Source of the DNA: Candidatus Omnitrophota bacterium
GTDB lineage: Bacteria > Omnitrophota > 4484-213
Direction: 5' to 3'
DNA: 5,496 bases
NCBI GenBank assembly: GCA_003645805.1
Contig: QNCL01000049.1
Span: 1 to 5,496, forward strand
This document shows positions 1 to 5,496 of the stretch, one piece after another. The first letter of the stretch is position 1. Each line of letters opens with the position of its first letter. The position numbers and the translations under genes were made by a program. Below the pieces are notes generated by a model, which saw only the letters and a program-made list of their open reading frames with translations, was not told the DNA's origin and made no database searches.

Positions 1-99
1 ATCATAGAGAGAGATAAAAATATCTTTTAAATATTAGCAAAATATGTCTGTAATTTAGTATCAGATCTTTTTATAATCGCCTAATCTAATTTCTTATCC

Positions 100-771
100 T
101 TAATATTCCAATAATTTCTGTGCTAAACGATGTAAGTCCGAATTAGCCAGCGCCAGAACTTTTTTTCTTACCATCCTTGAAAAATATTCCCTTTCGGTCT
201 TACTTAGTTTTTCTCGCTTTAATTTCTTTAAGAATAACTCCTTCTGTTTGGGAGAGAAAATCTGCGATAATAAATACTCAAGGTTCAATTCATCTTTGAG
301 AGAAAGTAATTCATTTAATTTATTCTGGCTCTGATGAAAGTAATTGTTAAATGTGTTCTTTAATCGTTGAACTGACATTTCTTGGCCTGCAATACAAAAA
401 TCAGTATCATTTCTGAATTTTTCTAAGAATTCCTCGACTTTCTTTCTTCTCTTATCAGGAAGGCAATTGTAAAGTTCATTAGCCCAGGAAGGCTTGAGAT
501 GGAAAAATTTATAAAGTGCAAGCGACAATACCACCAGCAAATTAAAATTTGTTTTTTCGGAAACTTTTCTTAGATACCTCTTTACCTTATCATAATTAAA
601 TAATCCTTTCTCTGCACAATTCGCCAAGATTACAGGAAATCCCTCCCAAAGACGTATATCGTGGGATTTTACCACTTCCGCCAAAGTTAAATTTACATCT
701 TGGTCCTCCTCTGCCTCAAGAAGTGGAAAGCCTAATAATTTCACCCTTCTTAAAAGTTCACTATTTTTCAT
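100..771 (-). CDS. Uncharacterised partner protein of a nucleotidyltransferase, with HTH-like C-terminus (putative antitoxin)
   Basis: This is a 223-aa soluble protein with no signal peptide or membrane segment. Two parts stand out. The N-terminal third contains a conserved-looking stretch (LWEGFPVILAN, residues 41-51). The very basic C-terminal third (about residues 168-223) reads FSPKQKELFLKKLKREK followed by LSKTEREYFSRMVRKKV. I recall this arrangement from small, mostly archaeal, DNA-binding-like proteins, and it fits a helix-turn-helix. The middle (about 105-160) is charged and helical. The ATG shares one base with the upstream TAA (TAATG), and an AGGA at 781-784 sits 9 nt upstream, so the start is firm and translation is probably coupled to the nucleotidyltransferase gene. 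The pairing suggests an antitoxin or regulator that could act on the palindrome at 1064-1081. That role is inferred from context and is not proven by any motif. The gene is visibly AT-richer than the helicase gene, which is compatible with transfer. Confidence 0.85.
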   Translation of the reverse strand: MKNSELLRRVKLLGFPLLEAEEDQDVNLTLAEVVKSHDIRLWEGFPVILANCAEKGLFNYDKVKRYLRKVSEKTNFNLLVVLSLALYKFFHLKPSWANELYNCLPDKRRKKVEEFLEKFRNDTDFCIAGQEMSVQRLKNTFNNYFHQSQNKLNELLSLKDELNLEYLLSQIFSPKQKELFLKKLKREKLSKTEREYFSRMVRKKVLALANSDLHRLAQKLLEY

Positions 772-1055
772 TAACCCAATTCCTCTCTCCTAAGAATCTT
801 TAAAAAATGCTCCAAATTCCTTCTCCAACCCTGACCCCGGGTAGGTTTATAACCTATTTGTTTTAAAATCTTTATAAGGTAATCATATTCATCTAAATTC
901 GGAACCATTAAATCAATATCTTTAGTAGATGCCTTAATTCCCAGAAGTGTCAACGCTGTTCCACCACAGGCAATTAGATAAATTCGCTTTTTAAGAAAAG
1001 CATCCCACCCTCTAATTACATTGAATAAACTCTCTTTGTCTACTCGATATTTCAT
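771..1055 (-). CDS. Nucleotidyltransferase-like protein (DUF6036/AbiEii-like), probably internally deleted
   Basis: From the ATG at 1055 the product is 94 aa. The fold signature of the polymerase-beta nucleotidyltransferase superfamily is clear: the GG of GGTALTLLG (residues 31-39) followed by STKDID (43-48), whose D46 and D48 would bind the metal. Family members linked to toxin-antitoxin or abortive-infection-like pairs are, as I know them, about 170-200 aa and carry a third acidic residue on a later strand. Here the chain passes from GYKPTRGQGWRR (68-79) straight into NLEHFLKILRREELG (80-94). That second stretch looks like the usual extreme C-terminus of such proteins, so roughly 90 central residues seem to be missing in frame. 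The product is probably not catalytically active. A TTG at 1103 in the same frame would add 16 residues, but it lies within the promoter, so I prefer the ATG even though no Shine-Dalgarno precedes it. The TAA overlaps the ATG of the downstream partner gene. Confidence 0.7.
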   Translation of the reverse strand: MKYRVDKESLFNVIRGWDAFLKKRIYLIACGGTALTLLGIKASTKDIDLMVPNLDEYDYLIKILKQIGYKPTRGQGWRRNLEHFLKILRREELG

Positions 1056-1063
1056 ACAACTAT

Positions 1064-1081
1064 TTGTATAAATATATACAA
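1064..1081. promoter_or_regulatory. 18-bp palindrome, candidate operator in the leader of the nucleotidyltransferase pair
   Basis: This is a perfect inverted repeat, TTGTATA-AATA-TATACAA, with 7-bp arms and a 4-bp spacer. It lies just after the predicted transcription start and ends 8 nt before the ATG at 1055. The position and size fit an operator for a dimeric repressor, possibly the HTH-like downstream protein in an autoregulatory loop. In RNA it would form only a weak A-U hairpin, so a DNA-binding role is more likely than an RNA role. AT-rich palindromes do arise by chance, which limits confidence. Confidence 0.45.
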
Positions 1082-1094
1082 TTATCTGTATTAA

Positions 1095-1123
1095 AAAATA
1101 CAATACATTTTTTAATTTGTCAA
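1095..1123 (-). promoter_or_regulatory. Sigma-70-type promoter for the nucleotidyltransferase/partner pair
   Basis: The minus strand carries a perfect -35 box TTGACA (1118-1123), a 17-nt spacer, and the -10 box TATTTT (1095-1100), which matches the TATAAT consensus at 4 of 6 positions. The surroundings are strongly AT-rich. Transcription would start near 1087-1089, giving a leader of about 33 nt before the ATG at 1055. This location rules out most of the longer reading of the gene that would start at the TTG at 1103, because that codon would lie upstream of the transcription start. Confidence 0.6.
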
Positions 1124-1150
1124 GGAGAATTCAAAAAAATTAAGGTTTTT

Positions 1151-1174
1151 TCTCTTGAGACAAAAACTCAGAGA
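1151..1174. repeat. Imperfect inverted repeat in the intergenic region
   Basis: TCTCTTGAG (1151-1159) and CTCAGAGA (1167-1174) pair over 8 bp with one bulged T, leaving a 7-nt loop. On the minus strand the hairpin is followed by AAAAAACC and only later by a T-run near 1131-1140, so it is not a textbook terminator in that direction. It lies just upstream of the -35 box. It could be a second protein-binding site, a weak terminator for the DUF763 transcript, or chance. Confidence 0.3.
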
Positions 1175-1241
1175 ATCTTTGCGATTTTTCTGAATTCAAT
1201 GATTAAGCGGCTTCTCTGTATAGATAAATTGCACCTTTGCG

Positions 1242-1258
1242 AAAAAGCGAAAATCGCT
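1242..1258 (-). terminator. Possible weak intrinsic terminator after the DUF763 gene
   Basis: The minus strand reads AGCGA-TTT-TCGCT followed at once by TTTT, giving a 5-bp stem, a 3-nt loop and a short T-run. It begins about 21 nt after the DUF763 TGA, which is the expected place for a terminator of the upstream operon and precedes the promoter of the next unit. The stem is short, so termination would be partial at best. Confidence 0.35.
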
Positions 1259-1278
1259 ATTGGGTTATAGAGATTAGT

Positions 1279-2370
1279 TCACCTTACCCTATAGGATAGG
1301 GACTGACTCATCTTACTCAATCTCTTCATTGCTTTTAATTTCTCAGGATGTCCTAATTTTGCTTGCAAGATTGCCTCGCGCAGAAAGTTAATGGAGTTAT
1401 CATAAATCCTTCTCTCCACCTTATACGGATAGCCATCCTTTCCCCCATGGGCAAAAGAAAACCTGGCGGGGTCGCGGGTGCTTACCTTTGTGCCATAGAT
1501 TAGTTCAGAGATTAAGGAAAGAGCACGTACAGTCTTCGCTCCTACCCCCTCTATCCCTAATAACTCCTCAAAGTTCTGGGGTTGCCTTTCATAAGTGCTT
1601 AACAGGACTCTGGAAAGGTTCTGAGGCTGAATGTCAAATAAGGAAAGAGAGTGTTTAGAGGGTAGGGTTAATCTCTCCAGATGTTTTATCTCTTTGACAA
1701 CCTTCTCTGGCTTCTGGCAGGCAAGATAAACGCTGGCTTTCCTTACCTCCTCGCTCTCTTTAGCCACCATATTCAACACCCTTGCTTTGCGTTGAGAGTA
1801 GATTGCTGAATGAGGCTCGCAGACAAAACTCTCTATCTTCTCACTCAACCAGTGATAGCGCCTTGCCCAATGCTCATACATCCCTTGCTGAACAACTGCC
1901 CATTTCCCCTCAGAGGTAAAGAAAAAACTATGATGATAGAGTTGATAGCCATCTTGCAAGGCGTTATTATCTACCTTAGCCGAAAGTCTACTGGCATAGA
2001 TAAGTTGCTCAGGGCTATCTACCCAGGATTTTTCTCCTATCTCGGCAATCTCCTGAGGAGTTTGACGCGAAGTCTTTCCCTTCCCTCCAGCAACAAAGAT
2101 TCCTAATTCCTTTCCTCTATCCTTTAAAGCAGACTTGATGGCTGCACACACAGTGGTGGTCAATCCAGAGGAATGCCAGTCAAATCCCAAACAGCAACCA
2201 AAGGCTTGGAACCAGAAGGGATCAGCAAGCCTGCGTAGGAATTCCTGGGCAGAATACTCTTTAACAATCACAGTAATAATCTCCCCCGCCAACAACTCCA
2301 TCCGGGAAAATAACCACGCTGGAGTCTTACCATAATGCAAAGGCAAATCCGCAACTCCTACCCTTATCAT
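1279..2370 (-). CDS. DUF763 family protein with helix-hairpin-helix (function unknown)
   Basis: This is a 363-aa protein that I recognise as DUF763 from several blocks (numbered from the ATG). They are the N-terminal VGVADLPLHYGKTPAWLF; DPFWFQAFGCCLGFDWHSSG, ending at residue 69; the glycine/lysine loop GGKGKTS (95-101); HHSFFF (146-151); WAVVQQGM (157-164); a helix-hairpin-helix LLGIEGVGAKTVRAL (270-284); and the motif DPARFSFAHGGKDGYPYKV (300-318). Conserved H, D and K residues in these blocks suggest an enzyme, and the helix-hairpin-helix points to binding DNA non-specifically. No reaction is established to my knowledge. Family members usually begin at MxRxGxADLPLHYG, so I chose the ATG at 2370. 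A TTG at 2385, 5 codons earlier, has a better-placed AAGGA and cannot be excluded. The gene follows the helicase-nuclease gene by about 69 nt in the same direction, which suggests a shared transcript and a role in DNA repair or end-processing. That role is inference. Confidence 0.9.
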   Translation of the reverse strand: MIRVGVADLPLHYGKTPAWLFSRMELLAGEIITVIVKEYSAQEFLRRLADPFWFQAFGCCLGFDWHSSGLTTTVCAAIKSALKDRGKELGIFVAGGKGKTSRQTPQEIAEIGEKSWVDSPEQLIYASRLSAKVDNNALQDGYQLYHHSFFFTSEGKWAVVQQGMYEHWARRYHWLSEKIESFVCEPHSAIYSQRKARVLNMVAKESEEVRKASVYLACQKPEKVVKEIKHLERLTLPSKHSLSLFDIQPQNLSRVLLSTYERQPQNFEELLGIEGVGAKTVRALSLISELIYGTKVSTRDPARFSFAHGGKDGYPYKVERRIYDNSINFLREAILQAKLGHPEKLKAMKRLSKMSQSLSYRVR

Positions 2371-2439
2371 TGCACCTGAAAGCAATCTCGCTTCCTTCTC
2401 CTGCTTCCCTTATCGCAGGTTTCTTCAACCCTTTTTTGT

Positions 2440-5391
2440 CTATCTTCCCTCTGGACATATCCCTCGATAAGCACAAAACTGACAAGCAAAATAAGTAGGC
2501 TTTGCTGAAAAATCTCCTCTGCGAATTCCTTCACTTGCCTCCTTAATCTTCTCCACCGTCTTTTTCAGATCCTCCTCTGTAGGAGAGTGTGATCCTATTA
2601 TTCCCGATTCCAAGAAATAAAGCCCTACCTCCTCAGGAATCTTTCCAAAACTACTCTTATAAGCAAGAGCATAGATAGACAACTGCAAACTCTCTTTGCT
2701 CTTCTTATCTGCTTCTCTTTGGTCCTCAACCTTGGAAGATTTAAAATCAATAATACTCACCTTTCCTTCCTCTATATCTATCCTATCCCAACGCCCACTA
2801 ATCTTATCTTTCTCTATCAGAAAAGAAAACCTTCTCTCCACATAAGCAGGAGGTTTATTTCTTTGTTCCTCTCGCTCAAAAAAAGAGGAAAGCGCATCTC
2901 TGCCTTGAGCCCGCGTTAACTCCTCATGTTCACGGGTAAGAAATCCTTCGCTTATAAACACAGAATCAAAATATCCTAACAACTCGCTCTTGCTTATCTT
3001 TCTTCCCTTCAGTTTATTCTGATAATAATAGGCAACAGCAAGATGCATTGCCCGTCCATAGACTACGCTGTGATGAGGCAGAACAGGAACACGAAGAATA
3101 TGCACATATTTGTATTTCAATGGACAGGTAAGGTAATCATCTATTTGCAGATAACTAAGATTTAACCCCTTCTTAGAAGAGTTGGATTTTAAGATAGGAG
3201 AAGAAGCCAAAGGAAGATGGCGGTTAATCCTCTCTAAAGCAGAAGAAGAGGAGGGCTTTTTTAAGGGAGGAATATCTAACGCCTCCAGAACAAACTGGCT
3301 AACCTTCCTTGCTCTTTTGCCTCCATAGTCGCGTGCACTGGTAAAGAATACCCTCTCCTTTGCCCGAGTCATTCCCACATAAAACAACCTTCTCTCCTCT
3401 TGTAAGTGGAAATCCCGCTCCGGCAAGATATCCTTTATCAACTCCTCAGGAATCTCTAACTCCTGCTTGCGATTACGCAAAGGAAACTTATACATTACCA
3501 GGCTTACCAGAAAAACCACCCTAAACTCCAAGCCTTTTGCTTTGTGCACAGTAAGAACATTTACTGCGGGAAGGTCTGGATTTATCTCTACAGTTGCCGG
3601 GTCATCTCCTGCGTCCATAAGAGCATCCAGATAGTTAATAAAATTAATCACTCTATCCTCGCGTAAAAGAAGTTCTGTGTTCTTTACCACCTCAAAAAAC
3701 CTGGCTATACTCTCTATCTTCTGCTCATCCTTTACCTCTCCTGAGTTGCTCAGACGAGTTAAATACCCAGTTTCACTCAGAAATAGATAAAGCAATCTAC
3801 CTGTGCTCTGTTGACGAGAGAGTTCAACATAGTGTTTAATATCCCTTACTATCTTCTCTACGGTTGCCTTGCTTTCACTGTCTATCTTCTGCAGTTCAGG
3901 AATATGAGCAAGAGAAAGAAAGATCTCATACAGACTGCGCTTTTTGCGAGTAGCATAGTTCATTATTTGAGTAAGAGCAAGGGTATCTAACCGATAGATA
4001 TCTGAACTCGCTAAATAATAGAGACTCAGACTATCATAGAGATTGGTAATTACCTTCAAAAAAGCAATTAGAGTCTTGATCTCCTCGCGGGCATAAAGTC
4101 GCTGAGTTCCACTAAAGTTCCACGGAATAGACTTCATATTTAACGCCTGAATGAAAGGAATAGCATCATCATTGCTACGCACCAGAATGGCAAAATCCTG
4201 ATATACATATCTCTTGCTCTCTACCGCTTTTCTGATAATCTCTGCTACCTTATCTGCCTCATCAGAGACTGTCTCAAAATACAGATGCTGAACCTCTTTA
4301 TACTCAGAAAGGGGGCATTCTTTAGAGTCTCCTTTCTTTTCCTCTTTACTACCTGTGCGAGAACTTTCTGCCCCCCGCACACTTCTTAATCTCTTATCAA
4401 TCCCTTCCTTTACCTCTAAGCGATGGGGATTGTTGTATTGAATTAAACGGTAAGCACAGTCCAATATCATCTGGACTGACCGATAATTTTGGGTTAAGAT
4501 TATACTCTTTGCTTCAGGATATGCCTTTCTAAAGTTGAGGATATTCCCTATCGCTGCTCCTCGAAATCTATAGATTGCCTGATCATCGTCAGCCACCACA
4601 GTCACCCTGGTTTGTTCTCCTGATAAAAGCCTTATCAACTGAAACTGGCTATAGTTGGTATCCTGGAATTCGTCCACCAGGATATACCTGAACCTCTCTT
4701 GATACTCCTTGAGGATAGAAGGATGCTCACGAAAAAGTTTCAAGGTTAGATAGACCTGATTACCAAAATCTACACAGTTGTTCTTCAATAAAAGATCCTC
4801 GTACTTCTTATAACATAGGGCTATCTCTTTCTGTTGTCTGGCCAACTCCTTCTCTTCTTCTCCTTTCGCTTCCTTCTCCAACCTCTGAGCATACTCTAAA
4901 TACTCCTGAGGACTTACATCCTCATCTTTTGCTCGGCTAAACAAACTAATAAACGCATCAATATAGCGCGTAGGATTAGCCAGAGGGCGATAAGAAGAAA
5001 GAGGGATCTCAAAGAGATGTTCTTTGAAGAAAACAATCTGCTCTGCTTTGCTTAAAACCCTGAAGTCAGGTGTCAAACCTAAATGCAAAGCATTCTCGCG
5101 CAAAATCTCATCTCCAAAGGAATGAAAAGTGCTGATAAGAACATCTGCATATCCATAGGGAATAAGCAAATCTACCCTTTCCTCCATCTCGGCTGCAGCC
5201 TTCTCAGTGAAGGTAAGGGCTAATATCTCTGAGGGTTTTGCCTTTTTAGTAGAGATTAGATAAGCAATCTTACGGGTAATTACTCTCGTTTTCCCTGTGC
5301 CTGCTCCTGCAATAATCAGAAGAGGCTTCTCATCAAAGAGCACAGCCTCTTTCTGTTCCTTATTTAATCCTTTAAGAATCTCCTCTATCAT
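2440..5391 (-). CDS. UvrD/Rep-type ATP-dependent DNA helicase fused to a Fe-S PD-(D/E)XK (RecB/Cas4-like) nuclease
   Basis: This 983-aa cytoplasmic protein should unwind DNA with ATP and cut single strands, in the manner of AddAB or AdnAB end-resection enzymes. All superfamily-1 helicase motifs are present: Q motif LNKEQ (9-13), Walker A GAGTGKT (29-35), Ia LTFTEKAAAEM (59-69), II VDEFQDT (239-245), III VVADDDQAIYRFRGA (265-279), IV LTQNYRS (299-305), V VLTVHKAKGLEF (612-623) and VI RLFYVGMTRAKER (668-680). The C-terminal nuclease starts near 745, with H783, E852, catalytic D869 (GRWDRID), D882 and K884 (IIDFKSSK), and Q903/Y907. Four cysteines, C756 plus C970-x2-C973-x5-C979, should hold a 4Fe-4S cluster as in AddB and Cas4. 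The nuclease looks intact. The ATG directly follows the TAG of an upstream gene, and no good Shine-Dalgarno is seen, so translation is probably coupled. An unusual charged linker (about 331-366) contains a 24-codon insert. A stand-alone repair or anti-phage role is possible. Confidence 0.95.
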   Translation of the reverse strand: MIEEILKGLNKEQKEAVLFDEKPLLIIAGAGTGKTRVITRKIAYLISTKKAKPSEILALTFTEKAAAEMEERVDLLIPYGYADVLISTFHSFGDEILRENALHLGLTPDFRVLSKAEQIVFFKEHLFEIPLSSYRPLANPTRYIDAFISLFSRAKDEDVSPQEYLEYAQRLEKEAKGEEEKELARQQKEIALCYKKYEDLLLKNNCVDFGNQVYLTLKLFREHPSILKEYQERFRYILVDEFQDTNYSQFQLIRLLSGEQTRVTVVADDDQAIYRFRGAAIGNILNFRKAYPEAKSIILTQNYRSVQMILDCAYRLIQYNNPHRLEVKEGIDKRLRSVRGAESSRTGSKEEKKGDSKECPLSEYKEVQHLYFETVSDEADKVAEIIRKAVESKRYVYQDFAILVRSNDDAIPFIQALNMKSIPWNFSGTQRLYAREEIKTLIAFLKVITNLYDSLSLYYLASSDIYRLDTLALTQIMNYATRKKRSLYEIFLSLAHIPELQKIDSESKATVEKIVRDIKHYVELSRQQSTGRLLYLFLSETGYLTRLSNSGEVKDEQKIESIARFFEVVKNTELLLREDRVINFINYLDALMDAGDDPATVEINPDLPAVNVLTVHKAKGLEFRVVFLVSLVMYKFPLRNRKQELEIPEELIKDILPERDFHLQEERRLFYVGMTRAKERVFFTSARDYGGKRARKVSQFVLEALDIPPLKKPSSSSALERINRHLPLASSPILKSNSSKKGLNLSYLQIDDYLTCPLKYKYVHILRVPVLPHHSVVYGRAMHLAVAYYYQNKLKGRKISKSELLGYFDSVFISEGFLTREHEELTRAQGRDALSSFFEREEQRNKPPAYVERRFSFLIEKDKISGRWDRIDIEEGKVSIIDFKSSKVEDQREADKKSKESLQLSIYALAYKSSFGKIPEEVGLYFLESGIIGSHSPTEEDLKKTVEKIKEASEGIRRGDFSAKPTYFACQFCAYRGICPEGR
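4305..4376. repeat. 72-bp in-frame insert with inverted-repeat ends inside the helicase gene
   Basis: The two ends pair as GGGGGCA (4311-4317) with TGCCCCC (4369-4375), and alternatively as CAGAAAG (4305-4311) with CTTTCTG (4364-4370). The segment is 24 codons long, keeps the frame, and encodes a charged, low-complexity stretch (about residues 340-363) at a point where UvrD-type proteins normally have only a short linker between motif IV and the HLxFET block. It resembles a small palindromic element tolerated within a gene, but no second copy is present in this window. Confidence 0.35.
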
Positions 5392-5496
5392 CTAACGGAG
5401 AGAATGCTCACCTGTTATTTCTTTCTTCTCTTCTATTTGAGCAATCTCGCTAAGTTTCTCACAAAAGTGTTCCAGGCTCTTGTTTGCATCATCATA
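5392..5496 (-). CDS. C-terminal end of an unidentified upstream gene (partial)
   Basis: An open frame enters from the window edge and runs 34 codons to a TAG at 5392-5394. That stop is immediately followed by the ATG of the helicase gene and is in the same phase. The visible tail (from YDDANKSLEHFCEKL to GEHSLR) is hydrophilic, rich in Glu and Lys, and probably helical. Stop-to-start abutment and codon use like that of the helicase gene support real coding sequence and an operon. The fragment is too short for me to assign a family. An open frame of this length could also occur by chance. Confidence 0.55.
   Translation of the reverse strand, partial: YDDANKSLEHFCEKLSEIAQIEEKKEITGEHSLR

Noticed and set aside
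12..25. AT-rich inverted repeat AGATA-AAAA-TATCT near the left edge, a possible terminator after the 223-aa gene
   Set aside because: It is a 5-bp stem made almost entirely of A-T pairs, about 75 nt after the stop and without a minus-strand T-run. It is likely chance in an AT-rich stretch. Positions 1-99 otherwise show nothing I can support.
1064..1270. Plus-strand open frame of 68 codons across the intergenic region, with an AAGGAG at 1122-1127
   Set aside because: It starts at a TTG inside the palindrome, the AAGGAG has no start codon at proper spacing, and the protein looks like translated AT-rich spacer. The minus-strand promoter and terminator signals explain the region better.
1810..2106. 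Plus-strand open frame of 98 codons
   Set aside because: It lies wholly inside the DUF763 gene on the other strand, has no convincing ribosome site, and its product resembles no family I know.
2135..2335. Plus-strand open frame of 66 codons
   Set aside because: Antisense shadow of the strongly conserved N-terminal part of the DUF763 gene.
2405..2424. CCTGC...GCAGG inverted repeat between the helicase and DUF763 genes
   Set aside because: It has only a 5-bp stem with a 10-nt loop and no T-run, so it is not a credible terminator and does not argue against an operon.
2719..2919. Plus-strand open frame of 66 codons
   Set aside because: Antisense shadow of the nuclease domain of the helicase gene, with low-complexity composition.
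2440..5391. Possible CRISPR link because of the Cas4-like nuclease domain
   Set aside because: No repeats, no other cas genes, and the domain is a C-terminal part of a UvrD-type helicase, which is typical of AddB/AdnB-like proteins.

Overview
The window looks like a chromosomal segment from a moderately AT-rich, poorly characterised bacterium. The bacterial hints are a consensus sigma-70-type promoter (TTGACA, 17-nt spacer, TATTTT) and a UvrD/Rep-type helicase fused to a RecB-like nuclease. The DUF763 protein and the nucleotidyltransferase/partner pair belong to families I associate with archaea and with deep-branching or candidate-phylum bacteria, so an uncultivated thermophilic or anaerobic lineage is plausible. 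The sequence alone does not fix the taxon. Every gene I can support reads on the minus strand, so transcription runs from high to low coordinates.

The layout in transcription order has two blocks. Block 1 (5496 to 1279) begins with the last 34 codons of an unidentified gene. Its TAG stop directly abuts the ATG of a 983-aa superfamily-1 helicase carrying a C-terminal Fe-S PD-(D/E)XK nuclease domain. This is followed after about 69 nt by a DUF763 gene of unknown function with a helix-hairpin-helix. The close packing suggests one operon devoted to DNA end-processing or repair. A weak hairpin plus T-run just after the DUF763 stop may end the transcript.

A 223-bp intergenic region (1056-1278) holds that possible terminator, an imperfect hairpin, a good promoter and an 18-bp palindrome. 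Block 2 (1055 to 100) is a two-gene, visibly more AT-rich unit: a very short nucleotidyltransferase-like gene, overlapping by one base (TAATG) a 223-aa gene with a likely DNA-binding C-terminal module. It resembles a toxin-antitoxin-like or defence-type pair under its own autoregulated promoter. The nucleotidyltransferase appears to have lost its central and catalytic C-terminal part by an in-frame internal deletion, while the start, the gene overlap and the partner remain intact.

The points most worth following are the DUF763/helicase-nuclease association, the internally deleted nucleotidyltransferase beside an intact partner, the promoter-palindrome arrangement in front of that pair, and a 72-bp in-frame insert with inverted-repeat ends inside the helicase gene.
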